Positions 51,401 to 60,335 of a stretch of 64,000 bases of DNA are shown one piece after another. The DNA lies in NCBI RefSeq assembly GCF_037392515.1, contig NC_090291.1:18317501-18381500 (forward strand). The letters are read 5' to 3'. Numbering within the stretch: position 1 is the stretch's first letter; each line of letters opens with the position of its first letter. Made by a program: the position numbers and the translations under genes. This DNA comes from Haliotis asinina. Taxonomy: Eukaryota; Mollusca; Gastropoda; Lepetellida; Haliotidae. The notes beneath the pieces were generated by a model that did no database searches, was not told the origin of the DNA, and saw nothing but the letters and a program-made list of their open reading frames with translations.

Positions 51401-54400
51401 GAAACAGATCTAGATTCGTATGTCATTGAGTTTGTCAGAAACAGACACGTATTTCGCAGTAATATTTTGTGTGTTTGTTTAGCACAGCAACCGCCGCCGT
51501 AGTGTAATAGTAAAATGAAGATTCATTCTGAGGTACCAATCCACAAAGCGTCTTAACGTTACGACCTGTCGTAAATCTATAGTTTAGCAACATGCTTACG
51601 AATGTCGTTGTAAGAACGCTTTGGGATCGGGACCCCAGTTTTGATTTTTCAGGTGGTTCTTTGTTGACTAGGTGTGGCTGATTAATTTTCTCATTCCCAT
51701 TAGCCCAATCAAATACATGTACGAATGCATCTAACATTTATCTAAACTGCTTTCTGTTTGTTAGCATCGGAAACAAAATTCCATTATCTTCATCAGTTGT
51801 AATTACTTTAAGCTAAATCAGCTAACATGATCACTAGCTATCGGTGAATATGCTTCTGGACATCACTCACTATAATCCAGCCAATTCCAGAACCAGTGGA
51901 GTTGTAAATAGCTTTTCGAGCACTGGGCGTGTCACTTAAAGGAAATCACTGTCCGAATAAATCCCGTGTAAGTCCGACCTTTGGATGGGTGGCAAAACAA
52001 TCTGGTCGATTTGTATGTCGTTAAGGTCTACAGGTTCTAGACAGTAGACAGTCAATATTTTTGTCTGTTATAACCGGACGGTTAATGCTAAAATATTCAA
52101 CGGAAAACAATTGAACAAGGACGACGTTGTAAAATTTCTATTTGTGCATTCATTGCGACAGTGATTTCTATTATCTACATGATAATCCAAATAATCCATA
52201 TGCATGTACTCATTGTAGAAACTGTTGATCTGCAGTTTTGTCTGGATGCATGTCCAAAAGAATCATTCTTCTTTTCTCCCTTTGTTCCCAAAGCACATAT
52301 AACCATTTACATAGAGGTATCTTCCACCACGAGAAGTAGAAAGAAACTTGTAGTCTAATTGTGCATTCTCCCTAATTGGAGACTGGTTGTGGAAATATTG
52401 ATGAAAACTGTCACTGCTAAGCAGTTTTGTGTGAGAACTTGAATACCTCAATACTAATGAAATGAGTGAACTAAATATTCATATTATCAATCAAAATCAT
52501 TCACTCACGAACATGAATTCACTCATGCACTGGCATCCACAGGTACAGATGTCTTTCCGTTTCCTGAGTGATCACATTTTACATTTTATGGACAACCAGT
52601 CTCTCAATCCCTCTAAACAACACTTTTGTCACAACATCAAACAAAGTATTTAGGACTCAACCCAAAGTTCTAACTTACGCGACTTCCCCTTAATCATTAT
52701 GTTCGTTTGTTCATTAACACCACAGGCACGCGTTATTCAGTCATGGCCAGCGAATTGTGGAAATGACATCCGAATTCCATTTAAAACTATGGCTGCATTG
52801 CCAATTAAACATCAACGCTTCAATTTGTTGATGACAATGGTTACATGTCGAGGTGACTGCATGTTGAGCTCATCCTGAGTGAGTGAGAATGGCTTTAAGC
52901 TGCTCTTAGCAACATTCCTGCAACATTACGACTGGGGACACCAGAAATGGGTTTCACGCAATGTGCTCCCAGCTGAAGTGAGAGAGAAGGGTAGCCGAGT
53001 GGTTAATGCGTTTGCTCGTCACGCCGAAAGTGTAGGCGCGATTCCCGACATGGGTGTTCTCTAGAACGTACCATTTCTGGTGTCCCGCGCTATAATTATG
53101 CAATGCTGTTAAACATGGCGTAAAAATATACTCATACATCTGTGTCAGCGCCTTGAACAAGCACCTATTGCCTGGATATGTGCACTTATAAATATTCTAT
53201 ATTAATAGTCATTCATTTACTAACTCACCGTTATGATATAACGTTTGTCATTCGGTTGATACATACCAACACCATAAAGCTGGAACATAGTTTAAACTAT
53301 AAACAAATACACAATCGAATCAAACCCACCGTTGTTTCTTGTTTAGCCATATCCCCTGAAACACCGTCACAAGAAAGTCTTTACCTTGAATCTTCTATTC
53401 TCCGTATCCGTTGAACCACCGTTATCGCAAAATTTTACCTAAAATCTTCCGCTGGTCACCAGTCATATCTTGTATTCGCCATTTTCCTTGAAACACCGTC
53501 ATAACAAGGCATTTAGCTTAAATGCTTTAGTGACAGATATCTTCATGTATTTAACACAGACACTATGGACAATTATTGTGATGGTACCCTGGCCATGGAC
53601 AACTATAAAATGGCTTCAATGAAGCTGCGACTGACCTACTCCAGCAAGTACAGAAGCAACATGGACTGTAAAATGGTCATCAGGACCAGCCTTGGCCAAC
53701 GCTTGTCGTTCAAGTTCCTCGATATGGACATTGCTAAAATCTTCACCTGTGATGACTACTTGGAGATACACGACGGATCGTCTTCCTCGTCATCAAGTGA
53801 GTGCCATGCAAATAGTAAATCACAGGTTCTTTTGGGCACTAATAAGCGAAAAACATAAGTCAAAGGGTTTGGATATCAACTAAAGTTATTAGACAAGACC
53901 ATTGGGTGTCAGATCTTTACTTCTCCACATTAATGATAGTATATGGACAGGTAAATGTCCGTTCCTGTCTACATCTTACATTTATTCAATGCTTGTCGGG
54001 TGAGGGCTTTGCAAATAGTATTTGATATGTTCTTTGAAGGGCATTATGTAGTGTTAAACTGGAATTAAAGGGTTTTTGGATGTCAACGAAATTTATTAGA
54101 CACGACGTGCGGGACTCAATTCTTTACTTCAAGTGAATGATACAAGCTGATTTTGAATACATTCATTATGTATCATTCATATCCCCCCCCCTCCCGTCTG
54201 TATCATAAATTTATTCACGCTGTGTGAATAAACACTACGTGCTTGCTCTCTCACCAGTTCCAAGTACATGGGTATGCTTTCTGTCTTGCTCATCTAAAAT
54301 GTACTAGGAAATCATGTGCAGTTCCTATTCTTCAGTTGCTATTTTAGGAGATGTTTGCCTGATTTGTTTACGACTGTGAATTATAAAATCTGCTGAACAA

Positions 54401-57400
54401 AATCACCTAAAAACCAACACAATATTAACGCTGTTTCCGGAGATTTGATAAATCTGCGACAGGAGAAATGTGTTTTGTTTTTGTTTTTCTCTTTTCAGTC
54501 TTGGGTTCCCGAATGTGCGGGGAGCGCAAACCATCCAGCCTCTCAACAAGCGGTAGAAACGCCTTCCTGAGGTTTAGAAGCAATTCCTTAATTGAGGATG
54601 ACGGTTTCACCATCCTTGTGACCAGCTTCAACACGGGTGAGCATTGATAGAGGCGCCATCATCATCATTTGATGCTGGTAAAATGATTTGGTTGGTTGGG
54701 AGTTTAGTGGAATGGATTGTGTGTATGGCAGGGGCTTCTAAATACTCGAGTCTAGACCGGTTAGAACTGGTCCTCATCAACCCGCCCTTGTCTAGGCGAC
54801 AAATTACATAGGTCAAATTACATTACGTTGGTCACTCTCGCTAACGTGGTCATCATGTCCCAGTTTGTGATCAGTGGATTGTCTGGTCCAGATTCAATTA
54901 TTTACAGACCGCTGCCATATAGCTGGAATATTGCTGTCATAAAGTAACCAACCAACCAACCAACCAACCAACCAAAAATACTTCTGTAATCATGCAAATG
55001 ATGTGAAATGTAAGGTTGGAATGCATATGACATGTACAAACCACATGGTTTTATCTGTACCTGGTAGAAAACATGTAGTTGTCCTAAGAATGTTGTCACG
55101 GATTCATGGAGTTGTGAAAATAACCATATGAATCATGTTAGAGTAAATCATTCATCTGCCTTATGAAAAATGAAATATACCCGGAAGAATCGATAAATTT
55201 AATAACGAAATTGATTTCGTCTTTTAATTCAGATATGAACAGTGAGTTCAGGACAATGACAACTCATTATATTTAACATTTATACGAGGGTCTTGGTTAA
55301 ACATGAGTGAACACCTATTTGCTGCAGTATCCTGTCAAAATGCAGAATGGTCGGTTCAAACTTTAGTGGATATTTATTTATGTACATTATCTACACAAAA
55401 TTCATGTCCTCAATTTTAGCCACAAACGTTTATATTTAGCTATTACCATCCTGTCATGGGTTTCAGGTTCAAAAGATCTTACCTAACTCATCATCATAGT
55501 TGGTCATCATCACTTCGGGTTTTCCTCCTCCATAAAACAAACGTTTATATTTAGCTATTACCATCCTGTCATGGGTTTCAGGTTCAAGAGATCTTACCTG
55601 ACTCATCATCATAGTTGGTCATCATCACTTCGGGTTTTCCTCCTCCATAAAACAAACGTTTATATTTAGCTATTAGCATCCTGTCATGGGTTTCAGGTTC
55701 CTGAGATCTTACCTGACTCATCATCATAGTTTGTCATCATCACTTCGGGTTTTCTTCCTACATAAAACAGACAGTAATGTAAGTGAAATATTTGCCGTTT
55801 GTTACAGATTCGAAGTGTAACAGCTACGAATTTTCTTGCAACAACGGCCGGTGCATCGACAAAAGTCTGTACTGTGACTCATACGACAACTGCGGCGACG
55901 ACAGCGACGAGTGTTATAAGGATCATACATGGTGGATCTGGATGGTCATCGGCATCGTTGTCTTCATCATACTCTGTGCTGTCGTTATTACTGTCATCTG
56001 TTGCTGCTGCTGCAAGAGGGCCACTCGTGGATCAGTAATTAAGGTAGGCTTGCAACATCCGGTCTCTATCCCGCTGGTCACAGCGGTTGAAACCCTTGAA
56101 GATCTGGGTTAGATCTAAATATAGAATTAGTCAGTAACCCGTGCTTGTCGTAAGCGGCGACTGAAGGTATCGGGTGGTCATGCTCGCTGACATGGTTGAC
56201 ACATGTCATCGCATACAAATAGCGTAAGTCGATGCTCATGCAAATGATTGCTGACTTGCCTGGTCCAGACTCGAATGATTACAGACCGCCGCCATATAGC
56301 TGGGATACTGGTGAGTGCGGCCTTAACCCACACTCACTCATTCACATATTCACAGCGTTCTCAAACGAACGTAAGTGAGTGAGTATGACTTTTACACCGC
56401 TTTGTCCACTATTCCAGCAATATCACCGCGGGGTTCACACGTTGTAGCTATGTGGGGAATCGAACCCTGGTCTTCGGCTTTGACCATTAGCCTCCCCAAC
56501 CGCTCCAAACGAACGCGAGACAATAACATTCCGGTTGTCCTTCAATGGCCGTTTGAGCACATTTGTTTCTGTTTAAATCCGCACTCAACAGTTTGCTAGC
56601 TACATGGCGGCGGTCTGTAATTAATCGAGTCTGGATGTGACGGTCCAATGATCAACAATATGAGCATCGATCCACGTAATTGTGTCAACACATGTGTGAG
56701 CCATGTCAGCGAGCCTGGTCACCCGATCCCGTTAGTCGGCCGTATAAGACCTATTCTAACCCTCATCTTCATGGACTGATTATGTAACCAGTGAATTACA
56801 ACCTTTACTCGGAGGACCACAGTGACCGTTGCATCGATACTGTCGCGCCTCACATTCCATTGAGAGTTGGAGTAGCCGAGTGGTTAAATCGTTTGCTAGT
56901 CGAAGACTCCCTACATGGGTCCAATGTATGATGTATGAAGTCCGGGGTATTTCTTTTATGGTGGTCTACCTTCAGCTGTTGGCGGTCTATAACCCGTTTT
57001 TATCTTGTATCGCCCCACGTAGTTAACCTGTTTTAGATTTAATTACTAGTAATAAATATCTATCTGTGCTAATCTAACCGTTTTACTGCTCTTCGTAGAC
57101 AGATTTTTACCATACACTATTATGTATAATATTAATGGTTCTTGTCACAAAATGGTTGAAATATTGCCGATGTGACGTTAAATATCAGCTCACTCACTCA
57201 ATATTGGCTTACGCCGTTTTAGCAATAGTGCAGGTATAGCACAACTTAGGGCATCATTTTGGAATTGAACCCGGGACTTTAGCCTAACAATATTGCCGAT
57301 GTGACGTTAACTTAATGTTAACTCACTCACTCGCTAAAAATACATTCTAGCTAGTGATACTCTAGATATTTTACGGTCCGTCGATGACTGGTTCTTTAAC

Positions 57401-58111
57401 CACTTGTATTTATTGTGCATCTACATCATTTCTCGTCTCTATATGGCCGGAGAATTGCCGATGTCACGTTAATTTTAAACTCACTCACTCACTTTTTTAG
57501 CCTAACTCATGAACTCTTGAATCACTGGGTTACCTCGTCACCATCTTAACTACGTAGGAAAACTAAATGTGGACGGGCAGCCTAGTGTTTAAAGCTCATC
57601 ACGCCGAAGGTCCGGGTTCGATTCCTTTCATGGATGCGGGGTGTGAAGCCCATTTCTGGTGTCCCCGCCGTGTTTTTGCTGGAATATTGCTAAAAGCGAT
57701 GTAAAACTATACTCAGTCACACATGAATGAAGCTGCGAAATACCTGTAAACATAATGTCCTCTTTTAGCACAGACGTCTCTTGAAGCTGTATAGTGTGGC
57801 TGTTGGATTTTCAGACTACAGATGTCACCTACAACGCAGGTGCACAGGCTGTCACCAATCCCTGGTGCGGCAACACAAACAATCAGATCATGACACAGAC
57901 GACGTTCCCGGCACCGCCACCAAACGAAGCGATGGCACCTCCCAGCTATACTGCGGCTTCAGGAGGCCCTACCGGGTACCCGCAGCCTGGTGCTTATCCA
58001 CAACCAGCCGCCTACCAGCCTGTCGCCTACCCACCCCCAGCCGGCACCGGGAATTGGCAAGCCCCTCCCCCAAATGCCCCGCCTACGTACGCACAGAAAG
58101 GGGAAAACTGA
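48396..58111 (+). CDS. Gene 2: CUB-LDLa single-pass membrane protein with PPxY tail, 5 coding exons, 327 aa
   Basis: Exons 48396-48471, 53560-53796, 54499-54636, 55808-56043 and 57815-58111 join in phases 1,1,1,0 to 327 codons plus TGA. The product has a signal peptide (about 1-21, MAASYMLLFLAAIYLCVSRG), one CUB domain (about 30-150) with four cysteines (NYC, MDC, FTCDDYL, RMCGE), a canonical LDLa module (C154 to C186, ending CGDDSDEC), a transmembrane helix (about 192-215) followed by five consecutive cysteines that could be palmitoylated, and a Pro/Tyr/Gln-rich tail with PPSY (271-274) and PPTY (318-321), which fit WW-domain ligands such as NEDD4-type ligases. Two upstream in-frame ATGs (48366, 48375) exist, but only 48396 has A at -3 and G at +4. 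It is a cell-surface protein; ligand unknown. Paralogue of gene 1. Confidence 0.9.
48836..48982 (+). other. Possible cryptic or decayed exon in gene 2 intron 1
   Basis: After GCGACAG a frame in the phase left by exon 1 reads CIIAYYNGVASSQGITFEME and QHDSQQICIVVSITK, then ends in TAA after about 48 codons. Cysteine spacing and alternating hydrophobics are faintly CUB-like. No good donor is seen before the stop, so this is at best a relic of an extra CUB exon and may be chance. Confidence 0.2.
48998..49510 (-). repeat. SINE family 1, older copy split by a younger one
   Basis: The plus strand reads CATCGCACTCAGCACTAGTC up to CCGCTAGTTGTCTCTTAAG (49180), is interrupted by another family 1 element, and resumes at 49455 with CGCCTCTTAAGACCAGCATG and CTAACCCGGATCTTC. 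The two halves are consecutive parts of one minus-strand element. Confidence 0.9.
49181..49454 (-). repeat. SINE family 1, younger copy nested in an older one
   Basis: Complete-looking minus-strand element from GACCCGTGAAGGTCCCGGGG (right end) to the GAGTGAATG tail (left end). The duplicated target CTCTTAAG lies at 49173-49180 and 49458-49465, within the older copy. Better conserved than its host. Confidence 0.93.
49511..50664. other. Gene 2 intron 1 sequence without clear features
   Basis: AT-rich. Two plus-strand frames of 83 and 110 codons (49870-50121, 50205-50537) have no recognisable domain and no credible splice link, so I do not call genes. Confidence 0.35.
50665..50835 (+). repeat. 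SINE family 2 (tRNA-headed)
   Basis: GCCGTGGTTAATCTAG, TCACGCCGAAGACCCAGGTT, CGATACCCTACGTGGGAACA and TTGCTGAAATATTTATAAGG follow the family order; the tail is diverged. A further decayed fragment (TTCATCACGCTGACGACCCT) lies at about 50890. Confidence 0.75.
51270..51352. repeat. Dispersed repeat, unoccupied counterpart of the Tc1 site
   Basis: GGTATATATATTACCAAAGA then TCCTTAGGAATATGTTTATA matches the right flank of the Tc1 element (46532-46608) but continues left into TATATA without the transposon. Confidence 0.8.
51353..52876. other. Gene 2 intron 1 sequence without clear features
   Basis: A short internal duplication is visible at 51357-51450 (TTTGTCAGAAACAGA and CGTATTTC repeated). No exon was recognised. 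Confidence 0.4.
52877..52972 (-). repeat. SINE family 2, 3-prime half, inverted partner
   Basis: GTGAGTGAGAATGGCTTTAA, CATTCCTGCAACATTACGAC, GGACACCAGAAATGGGTTTC is the reverse complement of a family 2 tail. It faces the element at 52988-53140 at a distance of about 15 bases. Confidence 0.8.
52988..53140 (+). repeat. SINE family 2, well-preserved head
   Basis: The head GGGTAGCCGAGTGGTTAATG strongly resembles tRNA-Leu/Ser box A, and CGTTTGCTCGTCACGCCGAA and GGCGCGATTCCCGACATGGG give the B-box region. The rest runs through CCATTTCTGGTGTCCCGC to a decayed tail. Confidence 0.88.
53560..53796 (+). CDS. Gene 2 exon 2: first part of CUB domain
   Basis: Acceptor TTAACACAG, donor GTGAGT. Encodes MASMKLRLTYSSKYRSNMDC, then SLGQRLSFKFLDMDIAKIFT and CDDYLEIHDGSSSSSSS. 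Shorter than the gene 1 exon by 51 bases, mostly at the end beyond the DG motif. Confidence 0.92.
54499..54636 (+). CDS. Gene 2 exon 3: second part of CUB domain
   Basis: Acceptor TTTTCTCTTTTCAG, donor GTGAGC. Encodes RMCGERKPSSLSTSGRNAFL and the closing strands (SLIEDDGFTILVTSFNT). Phase 1 at both ends like gene 1 exon 3. Confidence 0.9.
54865..54977 (+). repeat. SINE family 1 3-prime end with a (CCAA)n tail
   Basis: TGTGATCAGTGGATTGTCTG, GGTCCAGATTCAATTATTTA and CAGACCGCTGCCATATAGCT are followed by about seven CCAA units instead of the usual TCAC run, showing that the simple tail can change type. Confidence 0.88.
55422..55766. repeat. 115-bp tandem repeat, 3 units, beside gene 2 exon 4
   Basis: Units start at 55422, 55537 and 55652 with ACAAACGTTTATATTTAGCT and end CTCCATAAA. 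They differ at only a few sites. The array ends 41 bases before the LDLa exon, so it forms the 3-prime part of intron 3. Confidence 0.95.
55808..56043 (+). CDS. Gene 2 exon 4: LDLa module and transmembrane helix
   Basis: Acceptor TTTGTTACAG, donor GTAGGC, phase 0 exit. Encodes SKCNSYEFSCNNGRCIDKSL, the calcium box CGDDSDEC, the helix WWIWMVIGIVVFIILCAVVI and a CCCCC-KR boundary. Confidence 0.93.
56141..56348 (+). repeat. SINE family 1 copy in gene 2 intron 4
   Basis: CCCGTGCTTGTCGTAAGCGG, GGTTGACACATGTCATCGCA, GACCGCCGCCATATAGCTGG and a TCACTCATTCAC tail are in order; moderately diverged. Confidence 0.85.
56372..56512 (-). repeat. SINE family 2 copy in gene 2 intron 4
   Basis: Plus-strand GTGAGTGAGTATGACTTTTA, CCAGCAATATCACCGCGGGG, GGGGAATCGAACCCTGGTCT, TTAGCCTCCCCAACCGCTCC is the complement of a family 2 element, with the B box well kept. 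Confidence 0.8.
56580..56772 (-). repeat. SINE family 1 copy in gene 2 intron 4
   Basis: CCGCACTCAACAGTTTGCTA, GGCGGCGGTCTGTAATTAAT, GAGCATCGATCCACG and CACCCGATCCCGTTAGTCGG mark a minus-strand element lacking its tail. Confidence 0.82.
56868..56935 (+). repeat. SINE family 2 head
   Basis: GGAGTAGCCGAGTGGTTAAA, then TCGTTTGCTAGTCGAAGACT and CCCTACATGGGTCC; the rest is missing or unrecognisable. Confidence 0.75.
57157..57499 (+). repeat. Three SINE family 3 tails in a row
   Basis: AATATTGCCGATGTGACGTT followed by AA-rich sequence and a TCACTCAC run occurs at 57166-57207 and 57287-57342, and with one change (GATGTCACGTTAATTTTAA) at 57444-57499. Between the first two lies a decayed tRNA-like complement (GGAATTGAACCCGGGACTTT). 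Confidence 0.8.
57566..57722 (+). repeat. SINE family 2 copy just upstream of gene 2 exon 5
   Basis: GGGCAGCCTAGTGTTTAAAG, CATCACGCCGAAGGTCCGGG, TTCGATTCCTTTCATGG, GAAGCCCATTTCTGGTGTCC and TTGCTAAAAGCGATGTAAAA give the whole family order. It ends about 90 bases before the exon. Confidence 0.88.
57815..58111 (+). CDS. Gene 2 exon 5: PPxY cytoplasmic tail and stop
   Basis: The acceptor TGTTGGATTTTCAG puts the exon in the phase left by exon 4. The 98 codons give a low-complexity Pro/Ala/Tyr/Gln tail with APPSY, YPQPGAYPQPAAYQPVAYPP and APPTY, ending KGEN. The other open frames across it lack this pattern. Confidence 0.88.
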   Translation, partial: TTDVTYNAGAQAVTNPWCGNTNNQIMTQTTFPAPPPNEAMAPPSYTAASGGPTGYPQPGAYPQPAAYQPVAYPPPAGTGNWQAPPPNAPPTYAQKGEN

Positions 58112-58249
58112 TATCCCTCATAGAATACGGTATGGTGTACATCAAGGTCTGTGCCTTCAATCAGCCATTTTGCTGACTATGCAGATTTACCTATGGTGAC
58201 ACTGATCATGTTAACGGCAGTTCCACAGCAATAGTCAGACATTTCGAAA

Positions 58250-59060
58250 TGATTTTGCTCAAAACATTTATTTGTAAAACAGATTATTGAGACACCATTT
58301 ATAACGTCTTTCGGTGATAGAGCATTTTTTATTTTCTATTCTTTGTTAATATTAACGGCATTATTCAATAGGCAGTCGTTTTGAAATATTTTTGCTGAAA
58401 ACGTGCATTTGTAAAACAGATTATTTGGACACCACTTATAATGTCTCACAGTGAACGGGCATTTTTTATTTTCTATTTTTTTCATATTATTACTTTTTAT
58501 AAATTTTAACAATGCTATTCAATAGACAGACGCTTTGAAATGGTTCAATTATCCATTCTTTGTTATTTTTAACGATGCTATTCAATAAACCGGCGTTTTG
58601 AGACGATTTTGCTCAAAAACTGTATTTGTAAAACAGATTATTGAGAGACCATTTAAAACGTCTTTCGGTGATAGAGCATTTTTTTTATTTTCTATTCTAT
58701 GTTAATATTAACGGCATTATTCAATAGGCAGACGTTTTGAAATATTTTTGCTAAAAACGTGCATTTGTAAAACAGATTATTTAGACGCCACTTAAAATGT
58801 CTCACAGTGAAGGAGCATTTTCTATTTTCTATTTTTTTCATATTATTACTTTTTATAAATTTTACCAATGCTATCCAATAGAGAGACGCTTTGAAATGGT
58901 TCAATTATCCATTCTTTGTTAATTTTAACGATGCTATTCAATAAACAGGCGTTTTGAGGCGATTTTGCGCAAAAAATGTATTTGTGAAACAGATTATTGA
59001 GGCACCTATATTTGTTGTAACTTTTAACAATGCTATTCAATAGACACTTTGAAATTATTT
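58250..59060. repeat. Satellite-like higher-order array (about 354-bp period)
   Basis: The phrase TTTGTAAAACAGATTATT recurs about every 120-240 bases. Closer matches recur at about 354 bases: TTGCTCAAAA near 58255, 58609 and TTGCGCAAAA near 58964, each followed by GTAAAACAGATTATTGAG or a near variant. So related ~120-bp monomers form a ~354-bp higher-order unit present a little over twice. Minus-strand frames with CLLNS/LLNN motifs reflect the repetition. Confidence 0.8.
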
Positions 59061-59521
59061 TGTTTTGAAAACACACTAAACAATACTCAAACATCACTGT
59101 TCAAAACAAAACAGCACCAGTTTTTTCTGGCACAACTACATGGGTACATGATTACATGTATGCAGATCGGAAAGTTAGAGTATTCTTTATCCTTGCTTGC
59201 TGTCCAGTATATTCGATAAGTTAATGTTGCTGGTGGCTATAATTAGGAGATAAACATACTGTGTTGGAGAAATCAGAGGTATATAATGAAATTATAATAG
59301 CTCTAAATTTGATTTAATACCGAACGCGTAGCACAATACGTTTATCTCCATTCTACCATTACCGTGTTATTCAGATTTTAAACAAATACTTAACGTGTTG
59401 GAAAATCAGAGGTATATAACGTGATTATATACCTCTGGATGACTTTGATTAACCAAACACAATCCAGTATTTACTGAAGTCATGGTAGAATGACTGTTCA
59501 GAAATTGGGCGTTGGCATTGC

Positions 59522-59662
59522 CTTGGGGTAAACACGTTCATCACGCTGAAGACAGGGTTCGAGTGCCCACAGGGGTACACTATGTAAAGCCCCTCTCGTG
59601 TTCCCTCCATGTTATTACTGGAATACTGTTAATAGCTTAGTACGACCATACTCACTCCCTCA
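59522..59662 (+). repeat. SINE family 2 copy
   Basis: TTCATCACGCTGAAGACAGG, GTTCGAGTGCCCACAGGGGT, TAAAGCCCCTCTCGTG, TTACTGGAATACTGTTAATA and ACCATACTCACTCCCTC; the tRNA-like head is decayed. Confidence 0.75.
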
Positions 59663-59915
59663 TAGAAATGTATTCTTTGTTTTGAAGCACTGGATGATCT
59701 TAACGACAAGTCCCAAATGATTTCAACCTTACACTCTCTGAAGGCCTTATTTTTATCCTTGTACATAAACTTATATTATATTTACTCTCACACTATGTGA
59801 ATGTGATATTTGGTTACCACATCCTCAAGTTATGATCCTTTTATTTTCTCACCTCCTCCGACTCTAGTCCCTTGACTGATAGTACCTTTGGGAGCCCTTC
59901 ATGATTATCCTGGAA

Positions 59916-60335
59916 CTGTCACAGCCTCTGACTACGATCCACTGACTGTCACAGTCTCTGATTATGATGCTTGAGCTGTCACAGTCTCTGATTATGATGC
60001 TTGCGCTGTCACAGTCTCTGATTAAGATGCTCGAGCTGTCACAGTCTCTGATTATGATGCTTGAGCTGTCACAGTCTCTGATTATGATGCTCGAGCTGTC
60101 ACAGTCTCTGATTATGATGCTTGCGCTGTCACAGTCTCTGATTATGATGCTTGCGCTGTCACAGTCTCTGATTATGATGCTTGAGCTGTCACAGTCTCTG
60201 ATTATGATGCTTGCGCTGTCACAGTCTCTGATTATGATGCTTGAGCTGTCACAGTCTCTGATTATGATGCTTGAGCTGTCACAGTCTCTGATTATGATGC
60301 TTGCGCTGTCACAGTCTCTGATTATGATTCATGGA
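59916..60335. repeat. 30-bp minisatellite, 14 units
   Basis: Unit CTGTCACAGTCTCTGATTAT plus GATGCTTGAG; units begin every 30 bases from 59916 (first unit diverged) to 60306. Variation is concentrated at one position (TTGAG, TTGCG, TCGAG). Because 30 is a multiple of three, the plus strand shows a 138-codon frame with a 10-residue period (MMLELSQSLI). I treat that as a by-product. Confidence 0.96.

Noticed and set aside
52988-53060. tRNA-Leu/Ser-like sequence GGGTAGCCGAGTGGTTAATG
   Set aside because: It is the head of a SINE with many relatives here, and the arms do not close into a full cloverleaf.
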